Below, piece after piece: positions 45,018-53,582 of a stretch of DNA of 64,000 bases; position 1 is the stretch's first letter; every line of letters begins with the position of its first letter. The stretch is taken from NCBI GenBank assembly GCA_002320815.1, contig DCLA01000045.1, forward strand, positions 103,388-167,387. Direction: 5' to 3'. A model generated the notes under the pieces. The model was given only the letters and a program-made list of their open reading frames with translations. It made no database searches and had not been told where the DNA came from. Source of the stretch: Myxococcales bacterium UBA1660. Lineage in GTDB: Bacteria; Myxococcota_A; Polyangia; Polyangiales; Houyiibacteriaceae. The position numbers and the translations under genes were made by a program.

Positions 45018-46397
45018 TCAGAAGCAGTAGTGGGGGCCGAAACCGGTGTCGTCGTTGCACCGGAAGCCGGGGCCGCAGCCTCCGTCGTCGCAGATGGTGC
45101 CGTCGATCGGGCACTGGCAGCGACACCAGGCCGGTCCCGACGCGCCATAGCAGGTCGCCGCTCCGTTCAGAATGCTCCGGCAGGCCGCGTCCGTGGTGCA
45201 GCCCACGCAGCCGAAGCCACCGGTTCCCGTGGGCGCGCACGTCGTGCCGATGGACGCGCAGCTGACCCGGCACGCCCCGCAGTGGTCGTTGCTGTCGAGC
45301 CGGCTGCACGCGCCGCCGCAGCACACGCGGCCGTCGCCGCCGCAGGCCGAGCCCTCCGGCCGGGGCACGGGACAGGCCTCCGTCTGCGTCGTGGTCACCT
45401 CGGTGCAGCCGCCGTCTACGCAGGTGGGGACACGGACCTCTCGGCGGCGTACGCCCTGGCCCGAGCAGTCGTCGATGGCCGCCTCGCAGGGCCCCCAGGC
45501 GCCCTCCACCGGCGCGCCGCAGTTCCCGTCGTCATTGCAGTCGACGCAGCGTCGTCCGCCCTCGTCGCAGAGGCGCTCGCAGGACGAGCCCTCGTGGGCG
45601 GCGCAACGGCCGGCCTCGCAGTGGTCGGGGCCGTTGCAGAAGACCCCGTCGTCGCAGCTGGCCCCGGCGCAGTCGGGGTCGGCGCAGTCGGTGACCCCGT
45701 CGCAGTCCTCGTCCACACCGTCGTCGCAGAGCGACTCGCGCGGAGCGCAGCTTCCGTCGATGGACACGCAGCCGTCCTCGAGGTCACAGATCCGAGCCGC
45801 CCCGCACGAGTCGTCGTCGGGGGCGACCAGGCAGGTCCCGTCGGTGCACACGCCGCGGGTGCAGGCGCTTGCCGCCGGGCACTCGCCGTCGGACTCGCAC
45901 CGGTCGCCGCACAGCTCGGGCGCCTCCGGCGAGCACCGGGGATCCACGCAACGGCCCCCGGCGCACTCGGTGAGCGAGTCGTCGTCGCCCTCGGCAGGAC
46001 ACACCTGGTCCCGGCAGCTCTGGGTGATCACGACGGTCACCGTGCTGGAGCCGCGCACGTCGGCCGACACGCGCCGCGAGCTGACCACCTCACCGCCGGA
46101 GCCGATGAGCGACACCGACACCAGGTGGATCCCGGGGCCCAGTCCGGAGAAGTTGGCGATTCGTTCGCCCGCCAGGAAGTCGCCCTCGGTCCCCAGCCGC
46201 TCCTCGGCCTCGACGTCGGTGCCGGCGTCACCCGCCATGGGCACGATCGTGGTCTTCGTGCCGACGAAGTCTCGCCCCGGCCGGTAGTCGGTGCGCACGT
46301 CCACCCGCACGTCGAAGGAAGCCGGGTCGGCGCAACTCGCCCACGGCGCCGTGACCGAGAGGAGCACGAGGAGGCGGCATAGATCGCGAATGGACAT
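45018..46397 (-). CDS. Cys-rich lipoprotein with TSP1-like motif
   Basis: A 459-residue lipoprotein (signal MSIRDLCRLLVLLSVTAPWA then SC, lipid Cys22). Residues about 25-125 form a beta domain (FDVRVDVRTDYRPGRDFVG, GIHLVSVSLIGSGGEVVSS). The rest has about 50 cysteines in mixed units: CESDGECPAASAC, a MopE-like LCDDGVDEDCDG, then EGAWGPCEAAIDDCSGQG and VRRREVRVPTC, which resemble a thrombospondin type-1 repeat. It ends in CGPGFRCNDDTGFGPHYC. Such proteins usually bind partners at the surface. Its start codon lies 5 bp from a copy of the 21-bp element also found by the neighbouring six-gene operon, which links its expression to the TetR-type regulator. Confidence 0.78.
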   Translation of the reverse strand: MSIRDLCRLLVLLSVTAPWASCADPASFDVRVDVRTDYRPGRDFVGTKTTIVPMAGDAGTDVEAEERLGTEGDFLAGERIANFSGLGPGIHLVSVSLIGSGGEVVSSRRVSADVRGSSTVTVVITQSCRDQVCPAEGDDDSLTECAGGRCVDPRCSPEAPELCGDRCESDGECPAASACTRGVCTDGTCLVAPDDDSCGAARICDLEDGCVSIDGSCAPRESLCDDGVDEDCDGVTDCADPDCAGASCDDGVFCNGPDHCEAGRCAAHEGSSCERLCDEGGRRCVDCNDDGNCGAPVEGAWGPCEAAIDDCSGQGVRRREVRVPTCVDGGCTEVTTTQTEACPVPRPEGSACGGDGRVCCGGACSRLDSNDHCGACRVSCASIGTTCAPTGTGGFGCVGCTTDAACRSILNGAATCYGASGPAWCRCQCPIDGTICDDGGCGPGFRCNDDTGFGPHYCF

Positions 46398-46402
46398 GGA
46401 GC

Positions 46403-46423
46403 ATGTATACGGGATGTATTCAT
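46403..46423. promoter_or_regulatory. Operator-like element, copy 1
   Basis: The 21-bp element reads ATGTATACGGG then ATGTATTCAT on the plus strand. It holds a direct repeat of ATGTAT at 11-bp spacing and the dyad ATAC-N5-GTAT. It matches 18 of 21 positions of the reverse complement of the element at 47214-47234. It lies 5 bp upstream of the Cys-rich lipoprotein start and 26 bp past the TetR-type gene's end. Confidence 0.68.
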
Positions 46424-46448
46424 TGCTGTCATCCGCGACAGCCGGGCC

Positions 46449-47135
46449 CTACGGGGATCCGGGGTCTGGGGGCAGCGGCGCCACGCCCGGCCCTTCGCCG
46501 GCGATGGCGGCGGTACCCAGCCGCATCAGCACCCGCCGCGTGCGCTCGACCGCCTCGGTCGTCATCGCGCGTCCCTCGTCGGCCGCCTGGAGCGTGGCCC
46601 GCGTCATGGACTCGAGGGCCAGGAAGAGGGACCGAAAGACCCAGGGGTCGACGTCGATGCCCTGCTCGCGGGTCGACTCCACGAGAATCTCCACCAGCGT
46701 GTCGAGGGCCGCGATTCGATGGGCGTAGAGCGAGGACTCCTGGTTCTGGGCCTCACCGCCCAGCACGTACACCAGGCGCCCCATCGCCTTGGCGTTGCCG
46801 AGGTAAGCGTCGAGACAGCGGCCAAAAGCCTGCAGCGGCCCCTCCGCTCCCCGGGTGCGGTAGCGGCTCGCCGACAGGAGCGCGTCGATGCCCACGGAGT
46901 AGAGCGCCTCCATGACGCCCTCTTTGCCCTTGTAGAAGCGGTAGAAGGTGCGCCGTGAGACCCCCGCGGCGGTGAGGATCGCCTCCACCGAGACGGAGCG
47001 GGTGCCCCGGTCGGCGAACACCGAGGCCGCGCCGGTCAAGATCATCGCACGGGCGTTGTCCTCCCCGAGCTGCGGCCCTCGGCGAGCTCGCGATCGGCTG
47101 CGAGGACCAGCCTTCGCTTCGTTCTCGTCGGCCAT
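46449..47135 (-). CDS. TetR/AcrR-family transcription regulator
   Basis: A 228-residue regulator. The N-terminal HTH is clear: ILTGAASVFADRGTRSVSVE (about 31-50), then AILTAAGVSRRTFYRFYKGK at about 51-70, the usual TetR recognition helix end. The C-terminal ~150 residues form the ligand and dimer domain and are not specific to a known subfamily. I use ATG 47135 (MADENEAK); ATG 47165 in frame is an alternative, and the frame stays open up to 47234, across the operator. It is transcribed away from the six-gene operon and towards the Cys-rich lipoprotein gene. A 21-bp element near each of those units is the likely binding site. Confidence 0.85.
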   Translation of the reverse strand: MADENEAKAGPRSRSRARRGPQLGEDNARAMILTGAASVFADRGTRSVSVEAILTAAGVSRRTFYRFYKGKEGVMEALYSVGIDALLSASRYRTRGAEGPLQAFGRCLDAYLGNAKAMGRLVYVLGGEAQNQESSLYAHRIAALDTLVEILVESTREQGIDVDPWVFRSLFLALESMTRATLQAADEGRAMTTEAVERTRRVLMRLGTAAIAGEGPGVAPLPPDPGSP

Positions 47136-47213
47136 TTCGCGGAGTATCGGGACCCCCCGCTCCATGCGCAACCGCGGCGGGGCCCGGGGAGCGGCTGGAG
47201 CGCCCTTGACGAC

Positions 47214-47234
47214 ATGGATACATTGCGTATACAT
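47214..47234. promoter_or_regulatory. Operator-like element, copy 2
   Basis: On the minus strand this reads ATGTATACGCA then ATGTATCCAT, the same layout as copy 1 at 46403 (18 of 21 identical). The dyad ATAC-N5-GTAT is retained. It lies in the divergent gap, 66 bp before the operon start at 47301 and 79 bp before the TetR-type start at 47135, where a TetR protein could repress both. Confidence 0.72.
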
Positions 47235-47300
47235 CTATCCCACGGCTCGGTGGTGCCCTTCGAAGAGAAGAACCCGCACCGAGAAGGAAGAGCGCCGACC

Positions 47301-49964
47301 ATGAGATTGCCAGCCCATCCCCTCGCTCCCCTCACCCTCCTCGTGGCCCTGGCAGGCTGCGCGCTGGAGTCGCCCGAGGCGGCAACCGGCTCGTTGGTCG
47401 CCGAGCTGACCCTCGCCGAGAAGCTGCCCCGCTACGCCGTCATCCGCGACTCCGCGCAGGCGCGAGGCATCCGCACCGGCTACCTGCTGGCGGGCATCGC
47501 CAACACCGAGACCGGCCTCGCCCACTGCTGGTCGGAGGCGACCTGGGCTTGCCAAGGGCCGCCCTCCCCCGACTGCGGCGGCGGCCCGGTCATCGCCGGT
47601 TCCGCCGATGGCCCCTGCAGCATTCGCGAGGGCGGGCTGGGGATGTTCCAGTTCGACGCGGGCACCTTCGACGACACGCTGGGCCGGTACGGCAACCACG
47701 TGCTGACCGTCGACGGGCAGATCGGCGCGGCCATCGACTACGTGGTCAACATGGTGAAGAACTCCGCGTACACCACCAACGCCGAGACCGACGAGCTGGC
47801 TCGTCGCTGGCTGAATCACTTCGACGTCCACGACGAGGTCCTCCGCGACCAGTGGGTCAAGACGGTGCTGCGCTACTACAACGGCTGCCGCCCCGAGTGG
47901 AGCTGCTGGGCCCCGCGCTACACCACCTACTCGGACGGCATGTGGGCGGCGATCAACGACCCCGGCGGTCTCGCCTACTGGTCCGAGGAGGTGGGGACTC
48001 GCTGCGGCGACAGCCCGATGACCGTCGGCGCCATCGACGAGAAGTACCGCTCGCTGGGCGGCTGCTCGTCGGTCTTGGGCGCACCGGTGACCGAAGAGCG
48101 CGGCACGCCCGACGGCATCGGTCGCTACAACGAGATGGAGCACGGCGCGATCTATTGGACGCTCGCCATCGGCGCCCACGAGCTGCACGGGTCCATCCAT
48201 GCGAAGTGGGCGTCGCTCGGCTGGGAGACCAGCGTGCTCGGCTACCCCGTCACCGACGAGCTGGTCACCGCCGATGGCGTCGGCCGCTACAACCACTTCG
48301 AGCGCGGGTCCATCTACTGGTCACCGGCCACCGGGACGGCCGAGGTGCACGGTGCCATCCACGACGCCTGGGCGGACAGCGGCTGGGAGCTCGGCCCGCT
48401 CGGCTACCCCACCTCGGACGAATACGCGACGGACGAAGGGAGCCGGAGCGACTTCGAGCACGGCTCCATCCTCTGGGACGCGGCCACCGACTCCGTCTCG
48501 GTCCAGCTGGACTCGGATGCCCCCGAGATGCCCGAGATGCCCGAGGCCGACGGAGGCGTCTCGGCCGGCACGCCCGACGCCGGCGTCGGGGCCGATGGCG
48601 GCCCCTCGATGACGCCTCGCTCGGGCGCGGCCATGGCCACCGGCGGTTGCTCCGCTGCCGGTGATGGCCCCGGTGGCGGGGCGCTGCCTTGGCTGGTCCT
48701 GCTCGGCGCCTTGGCGTTCGGATCGTCGCGCCGCCGCCGGCGCCTCGGCCCCCTGGTCTCGGTGCTCACGTTGGCGGTGGCGGTCTCGGCCTGCTCGGAC
48801 GACTCCAGCGACACGAGCGACTCCAGCGGCCCGGCCGACATGGCGCCCGCCGACATGGCCCGGGCGGACATGGACGGCGACGGGTCGACGGCGATGGATG
48901 ACGGTGGAGTCCCGGACGCCACCGCGGCCGATGCCGGCGTCCCGCCCTTCACGCCGGGAGAGCCGATTGCCCCCGCGGCGCTGCGGACCTGGGAGTGGGT
49001 CTCCATCCCCTCCATGCGCTGCGCGAACGACACCGACGGGGGCTTCGCGGTGAACTTCACCGACGCCACCGACGACCTGGTGATCTTCTTTCAGGGCGGC
49101 GGCGTCTGCTACGACGCCGTCTCCTGCCGCGCCTCCGGCCTGCTCGGCGGCGTCGGCGCCAACCCGATCCAGGACGTGATCGAGGCGCCGGTCCGCAACG
49201 GCGTCGGCATCTTCGACCGGAACGACCCGACCAACCCGTTCCGCGACTTCAGCTTCGTGGTCCTCCCCCACTGCACGGGGGACTTCCACCTCGGTGACAA
49301 CGTCCGGGACTACGCCACCATCGGGACCATTCACCACCGCGGGTACCCGAACGTCACTCGGGCCCTCGAGCGCATCGTGCCGACCTTCGGCGATGCCGAG
49401 CGCGTGGTGGCCAGCGGCTTCAGCGCCGGTGGCGTGGGCATCACCGGCAACTACCACCAGATCGCCACGGCCTTCGAGTCCACCGGTGGCCCCACTCCGG
49501 TGCTCATCGACGACTCGGGCCCCAAGCTCCGGCCCGCCTTCTTCGACCCCGGCGGTCAGAACGCCCTCCGCGCCTCCTGGGCGCTGGACGAGACCCTAGG
49601 GCGCTTCTGTCCCACGTGTCTATCCGCCGGACTCCACGAGATCTACGCCACCAACCAGCGGCTGCACCCCGCGCTGCGTAGCTCGCTGATCTGCGCTCGC
49701 GAAGACGCGGTGGTGACCATGCTCTACGCCTACTTCAACCGGGACTTCGGCTTCGATGGCCCCCGCTTGAGCGCCGGCCTCGGCGACCTCGCCGGCTGGT
49801 TCGACGCGCTCCGGCCCGAGCTCGCGCCCGCCGAGCACCACGTCTTCTACTACGGCGGCACGCGCCACGGCGCGATGACCTTTCCGTTGGGCGACACGCC
49901 GGGTGTCGCTGGGTTCTTGAGCGCCCAGATGGGCGAGGGGGAGTGGAACGATGTCGGTCCTTGA
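47301..49964 (+). CDS. Lysozyme-like/LGFP/MYXO-CTERM protein fused to PAE-like lipoprotein hydrolase
   Basis: An 887-residue protein, first gene of a six-gene operon. Order: lipoprotein signal (Cys20); a lysozyme-like domain at about 35-225 with candidate catalytic Glu70 (IANTETGLAHC) and EGGLGMFQFDAGTF; LGFP-type repeats at about 235-400 (LGAPVTEERGTPDGIGRYN, LGYPVTDELVTADGVGRYNH); an Asp/Gly linker; a MYXO-CTERM-like tail (GGCS at 448-451, hydrophobic 462-474, five Arg at 477-481). At once a second lipoprotein-like signal follows (lipobox VSAC, Cys498), then a pectin-acetylesterase-like hydrolase with GGG at 599-601, nucleophile Ser708 in GFSAGG, Asp737/738 and His856. It looks like two genes joined in frame. 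A TTG at 48711 could start the second part separately. RBS AAGGAAG precedes the ATG. Confidence 0.8.
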   Translation: MRLPAHPLAPLTLLVALAGCALESPEAATGSLVAELTLAEKLPRYAVIRDSAQARGIRTGYLLAGIANTETGLAHCWSEATWACQGPPSPDCGGGPVIAGSADGPCSIREGGLGMFQFDAGTFDDTLGRYGNHVLTVDGQIGAAIDYVVNMVKNSAYTTNAETDELARRWLNHFDVHDEVLRDQWVKTVLRYYNGCRPEWSCWAPRYTTYSDGMWAAINDPGGLAYWSEEVGTRCGDSPMTVGAIDEKYRSLGGCSSVLGAPVTEERGTPDGIGRYNEMEHGAIYWTLAIGAHELHGSIHAKWASLGWETSVLGYPVTDELVTADGVGRYNHFERGSIYWSPATGTAEVHGAIHDAWADSGWELGPLGYPTSDEYATDEGSRSDFEHGSILWDAATDSVSVQLDSDAPEMPEMPEADGGVSAGTPDAGVGADGGPSMTPRSGAAMATGGCSAAGDGPGGGALPWLVLLGALAFGSSRRRRRLGPLVSVLTLAVAVSACSDDSSDTSDSSGPADMAPADMARADMDGDGSTAMDDGGVPDATAADAGVPPFTPGEPIAPAALRTWEWVSIPSMRCANDTDGGFAVNFTDATDDLVIFFQGGGVCYDAVSCRASGLLGGVGANPIQDVIEAPVRNGVGIFDRNDPTNPFRDFSFVVLPHCTGDFHLGDNVRDYATIGTIHHRGYPNVTRALERIVPTFGDAERVVASGFSAGGVGITGNYHQIATAFESTGGPTPVLIDDSGPKLRPAFFDPGGQNALRASWALDETLGRFCPTCLSAGLHEIYATNQRLHPALRSSLICAREDAVVTMLYAYFNRDFGFDGPRLSAGLGDLAGWFDALRPELAPAEHHVFYYGGTRHGAMTFPLGDTPGVAGFLSAQMGEGEWNDVGP

Positions 49965-50835
49965 ACGGTTCTTCGCGGCCGAGGCGCCGCTCGACGGGCG
50001 GCGGGTGCTCATCACCGGCGCCGCTCGGGGCATCGGCGCCGCGCTCGCTCGCCGGCTGCACGGCCGCGGCGCCCGGGTGGCCCTCATCGGACTCGAGCCG
50101 GCCGCGCTGCGAGAGGTCGCGCGCGAGTGTGGGGACGCGCCCTTCATGCACTGCGACGTGACCGATCGGGCCAGCGTCGAGGCGGCGGTGGACGCCATGG
50201 TCCAGCGGCTCGGCGGGCTGGACGTCGTCGTCGCCAACGCTGGGGTGGCCGCACAGGTCCCGGTGATCGACGGGAACCCTTCGCTCTTCGAGCGGACCGT
50301 CGCCGTGAACCTCCTGGGCGCCTACTACACCCTGCGCTCAGCCGGCCCGCACGTCGCCCACCCGGGCGGCTACGTCCTGGTCGTCTCCTCGCTGGCGGCC
50401 GCCATCCACGTGCCCATGCTCGGCGCCTACGCGGCCTCCAAGGCCGGCGTGGAAGCGCTGGCCAACGCCTTCCGCAGCGAGCTCCGTTCGTCGGGAGCGC
50501 GGCTGGGCATCGCCTATTTCGCCGAGCTGGACACCGACATGACCTCCCGCGGCTTCGGCACCCGGGCCGCGGCCGCGCTGGTCGGGGATCGCCAGGCCGC
50601 GCCGCTGAAGCTCGGCACCGACGCCCTCGAGCGCGGCATCGCCGGCCGCCGCCGTTGGGTGGTCGCGCCGGGCTGGGTCGCGCCGATCCTTCCGCTGCGC
50701 TCGGTCGCCCAGCGAGTGGTGGAGCGGATGTTCCGCGGCCGGACCGACGAGGCCCTGGACCTGGCTCGCGACGAGCGGCCCGAGCTCACCACCCCGCAGC
50801 CCGCGGTGGCCGCTTCGCAACGGGCGCGCCCGTGA
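49951..50835 (+). CDS. Short-chain dehydrogenase/reductase
   Basis: A 294-residue Rossmann enzyme. The cofactor motif TGAARGIGAALARRL is at about 22-36, NAGVA near 90, and the catalytic set includes SS at about 140 and the YAASK of GAYAASKAGVEAL at about 154-158 (Tyr and Lys). The C-terminal ~60 residues are longer than the core SDR fold, with a hydrophobic VVAPGWVAPILPL stretch. The substrate is unknown. It overlaps the preceding fusion gene by 14 bp and the next gene by 4, so it is clearly part of the operon. Its place among secreted hydrolases suggests cytoplasmic processing of a product, which is inference. Confidence 0.88.
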   Translation: MSVLERFFAAEAPLDGRRVLITGAARGIGAALARRLHGRGARVALIGLEPAALREVARECGDAPFMHCDVTDRASVEAAVDAMVQRLGGLDVVVANAGVAAQVPVIDGNPSLFERTVAVNLLGAYYTLRSAGPHVAHPGGYVLVVSSLAAAIHVPMLGAYAASKAGVEALANAFRSELRSSGARLGIAYFAELDTDMTSRGFGTRAAAALVGDRQAAPLKLGTDALERGIAGRRRWVVAPGWVAPILPLRSVAQRVVERMFRGRTDEALDLARDERPELTTPQPAVAASQRARP

Positions 50836-51413
50836 TCCGCGTTGCGCCGGCCGCAGTTGCAGGCGGCACCTCGAGCGAACCCCGGGTCGCTCCGGGCTCG
50901 GCCCGGCAGGTCGGCCTGCTGAACACCCTCGTGCTGCGGGCCGTGGGCTGGAAGGCCGGCGGCGTGACTCCGCACGTGTTCACCACCCTCGCCCGGAGCC
51001 CGCAGCTCTTCCGCCGCTGGCTGGTGTTCGCCTCCGCCCTGATGCCCGGCGGCGCTTTGCCGCGGCCGGACACCGAGTGGGTCATCCTCCGCGTCGCCCA
51101 CGCCAGCCGCTGCCCCTACGAGTGGGCGCACCACGAACGGATCGGCCGGAGCGTCGGCCTCACGGGGGCCGACATCGAGGCCGCCCGGGGCCCCGCCGAG
51201 CCCCACTGGGAGCGCCGGCGACTGGCCCTGGCCCGCGCCGTGGACGAGCTGCTCACCACCTGTTCGATGGCCCCCGAGACCTTCGCCGATCTCGGCCTTC
51301 ATCTCGAGACCGAGCAACTCATCGAGTTCTGCCTGCTCGTCGGCCACTACCGAATGCTGGCCATGACCATCAACGCCCTCGGCGTGCAGCTCGAACCGAG
51401 CACCGCCCGCTGA
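50832..51413 (+). CDS. Carboxymuconolactone-decarboxylase/AhpD-like protein
   Basis: A 193-residue helical protein of the CMD family, starting at the GTG inside a GTGA overlap with the SDR gene. The active-site region reads VILRVAHASRCPYEWAHHER at about 79-98: here a single Cys and the YEW-x-H pattern are kept, as in members related to gamma-carboxymuconolactone decarboxylase, instead of the CxxC of AhpD peroxidases. The helix at LETEQLIEFCLLVGHYRMLA is also typical. Function could be decarboxylation or another ring reaction. It ends 22 bp before the next lipoprotein gene. Confidence 0.83.
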   Translation: MIRVAPAAVAGGTSSEPRVAPGSARQVGLLNTLVLRAVGWKAGGVTPHVFTTLARSPQLFRRWLVFASALMPGGALPRPDTEWVILRVAHASRCPYEWAHHERIGRSVGLTGADIEAARGPAEPHWERRRLALARAVDELLTTCSMAPETFADLGLHLETEQLIEFCLLVGHYRMLAMTINALGVQLEPSTAR

Positions 51414-51435
51414 CCCCTCGACCGAGCCCCACGCC

Positions 51436-52185
51436 ATGACTCCACTCCTTCCCCAATCGCTCCTCGCCTCGGCCCTGGCGCCGCTGGTCGTCCTCGCGGC
51501 GTGCAGCGCCGAGCCGGCACCCGGACTCGAACCGCCATTCGAAGGGCCATTCGAAGGGCCATTCGAAGCGCAGGCCGGCGCGCTGGTCGCACCCCGAGCG
51601 CTCCCGCTGCGCGCGGTTCCGCTGCCCGCGGGCGGCGACCCCGATCGGCTCCTCGAGCTCACCGAGGCCGTCGGCGACCTCCCCGCCGGCACCCGCGTCC
51701 TCCAGCTCGTGGAGACCGAGGCCGGCTGGCTGGTGCTGCGCCCCGACCACGATCTCTGGCTCCACGGAGCGGGCGATCCCACACGCGTCGACGACGACGT
51801 GCATGCGCCGGTCTCCGTCCGCGGCAGCCGAGTCGCCTACGCGCAGGGTGCCGTACCCACCCTGGAGATCGCCGTGGCCGACCTGCGCCGGGGCACCGCC
51901 GAGCGAGTCACCGGCGCCTCCGCGCCCGCCTGGAACCCGGCGCTCGGACCGGACGGCGACGTCGCCTTCGTCTCGAGCCGCAGCGGCCGGCCGGCCCTCT
52001 ACCGCGTGACCCCTCCCGGAGCGCCCCGGCTCGTCGCCGAAGGCGGCCCCTTCCCCAGCTCGCTTGAGGCGCCCACCCACGACGGCCGCTCCCTCCACTT
52101 CCGTGACGAGCGCGGCCTCACCCACACGGTGTCGCTCCACGCGCCGGTCCCGTCGTCGCCGACCGACAACGGAGTCCTCCGATGA
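51436..52185 (+). CDS. TolB/PD40-like beta-propeller lipoprotein
   Basis: A 249-residue lipoprotein (signal ending VVLAAC, Cys23) followed by a short PFEGPFEGPFEA linker coded by a 12-bp tandem repeat. The mature part has propeller-like strands: WLVLRPDHDLWLHGAG, VSVRGSRVAYAQGAVPTLEI, WNPALGPDGDVAFVSSRSGR (the PD40/TolB-type GPDG..AFVSSR motif) and HDGRSLHFRDERGL. It is short for a complete six- or seven-blade propeller and may be a partial one. It is translationally coupled to the M23 gene (4-bp ATGA overlap). Confidence 0.74.
   Translation: MTPLLPQSLLASALAPLVVLAACSAEPAPGLEPPFEGPFEGPFEAQAGALVAPRALPLRAVPLPAGGDPDRLLELTEAVGDLPAGTRVLQLVETEAGWLVLRPDHDLWLHGAGDPTRVDDDVHAPVSVRGSRVAYAQGAVPTLEIAVADLRRGTAERVTGASAPAWNPALGPDGDVAFVSSRSGRPALYRVTPPGAPRLVAEGGPFPSSLEAPTHDGRSLHFRDERGLTHTVSLHAPVPSSPTDNGVLR
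51535..51570 (+). repeat. In-frame 12-bp tandem repeat, three copies
   Basis: CCATTCGAAGGG occurs at 51535-51546 and 51547-51558, with CCATTCGAAGCG at 51559-51570. Each unit encodes PFEG or PFEA just after the lipid anchor of the propeller lipoprotein. Confidence 0.85.
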
Positions 52186-53582
52186 ACCGCTTCCTGCTCA
52201 CCCTCGCGCTCATCGCGACCGCGGCCGCCCTCCCCTCGGCCACGGACGCGCAGGTTCGCTTTCGCCGGCCCTACACCGGTTCGTTCGGCCTCGGCTTCGG
52301 CTTCGACAACGACGGCGGCGGCGGCGGCTGCCGGGACTACGACTGCGGCTCGACCTGCTACGACGGCCACGGCGGCGAAGACTTCGCCGCGCCCTGGGGC
52401 TCCGAGGTGGTGGCCGCCCAGGAGGGCGTGGTGCTGGTGGCCAGCGACGGCTGCGCCGACAACGGGTACGCGGGCAACCCCTGCGGCGGCTACTGCGGGA
52501 ACTACGTGCAGCTCCAGCACGCCGACGGATCCACCACCATCTACTGCCACATGCTCTCGGGCTCCCTGCGCGTGAGCCCCGGCGCCCGCGTGGCGTGCGG
52601 ACAGACGGTGGGCGCTTCGGCTTCCAGCGGCAGCAGCAGCGGCCCCCACCTGCACTTCGGCTACCGGAACGCGGGCGGCGGCTCCGAAGAGGTCTTCGCC
52701 GGCGCGTGCGGGCGCGGCACCTCGCTCTGGGTGGGCCAGCGCGGCTACGCCGAGGCACCGAGCATCGAGTGCTCCGAGGGTACCCAGTGCGGCGACAGCC
52801 CGCGGACCATGGGCGCCATCGACGCCAAGTACCGCGAACTGGGCGGCTGCAGCTCCTTCCTGGGCGCGCCAATCAGCGGCGAGATCACCGCTCCCGATGG
52901 GGTGGGCCGCTTTACCCGCTTCGAAAACGGCTCGATCTACTGGACCCTCCAGACCGGCGCCTACGAGGTCCACGGCGTGATCCGCGACAAGTGGGGCGAG
53001 CTCGGCTGGGAGGCCGGCCCCCTCGGCTACCCGGTCACCGACGAGGGCCCGTCCGCCGATGGAGTCGGCCGCTACAACCACTTCCAGAATGGTTCCATCT
53101 ATTGGTCTCCGGCGACCGGCCCCCACGAAGTCCGCGGCGCCATTCGCGACATCTGGGAAGAGACCGGCTGGGAGACGGGCCCGCTGGGTTATCCGACCTC
53201 GGACGAGTACGACGTCCCCGGCGGGCGCCGTAGCGACTTCGAAGGTGGCTACATCGTGTACGAATGGGCAACCGATGAAGCCACCATGCACCTCGGCTCC
53301 GACGAGCCATCGGTCGACATGGGTCTCCCCCTTCCCTCTCTCGGAGATGGGGGGCTCGGAGATGGGGGAGCCGACGACGGAGGCTCGCGGCCTCGGAGCG
53401 ACGGCGCGGTGCCGGGCGACGACGGAAGCACGGTCGACGCCCCGATCTCGAGCGGCTGCAGCTGCTCGGTGCCCGGGGGCAACCGCGCCGCCAGCCCCCA
53501 CGGGCAACGCCCCTGGGGGCTCGGGTTGGTCGCTCTCTTCGCTACGCTCGCCGGCATCCGCCGGCGTAGGAGGAACCGATGA
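52182..53582 (+). CDS. M23 peptidase with LGFP repeats and MYXO-CTERM tail
   Basis: A 466-residue exported protein with signal MNRFLLTLALIATAAALPSA. A LytM/M23 zinc peptidase domain spans about 50-190: HGGED (His63, Asp67), His123 in YCHML and the HLH of GPHLHFGY (His156, His158), all intact. LGFP-type repeats fill about 200-375 (LGAPISGEITAPDGVGRF, LGYPVTDEGPSADGVGRYNH) and are very like those of the gene at 47301. An Asp/Gly/Ser linker leads to the tail CSCS, a hydrophobic WGLGLVALFATLAG and IRRRRRNR: a MYXO-CTERM-like sorting signal. It should cut peptidoglycan cross-links, at the cell surface or after release. Overlaps of 4 bp on both sides show coupling. Confidence 0.88.
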   Translation: MNRFLLTLALIATAAALPSATDAQVRFRRPYTGSFGLGFGFDNDGGGGGCRDYDCGSTCYDGHGGEDFAAPWGSEVVAAQEGVVLVASDGCADNGYAGNPCGGYCGNYVQLQHADGSTTIYCHMLSGSLRVSPGARVACGQTVGASASSGSSSGPHLHFGYRNAGGGSEEVFAGACGRGTSLWVGQRGYAEAPSIECSEGTQCGDSPRTMGAIDAKYRELGGCSSFLGAPISGEITAPDGVGRFTRFENGSIYWTLQTGAYEVHGVIRDKWGELGWEAGPLGYPVTDEGPSADGVGRYNHFQNGSIYWSPATGPHEVRGAIRDIWEETGWETGPLGYPTSDEYDVPGGRRSDFEGGYIVYEWATDEATMHLGSDEPSVDMGLPLPSLGDGGLGDGGADDGGSRPRSDGAVPGDDGSTVDAPISSGCSCSVPGGNRAASPHGQRPWGLGLVALFATLAGIRRRRRNR

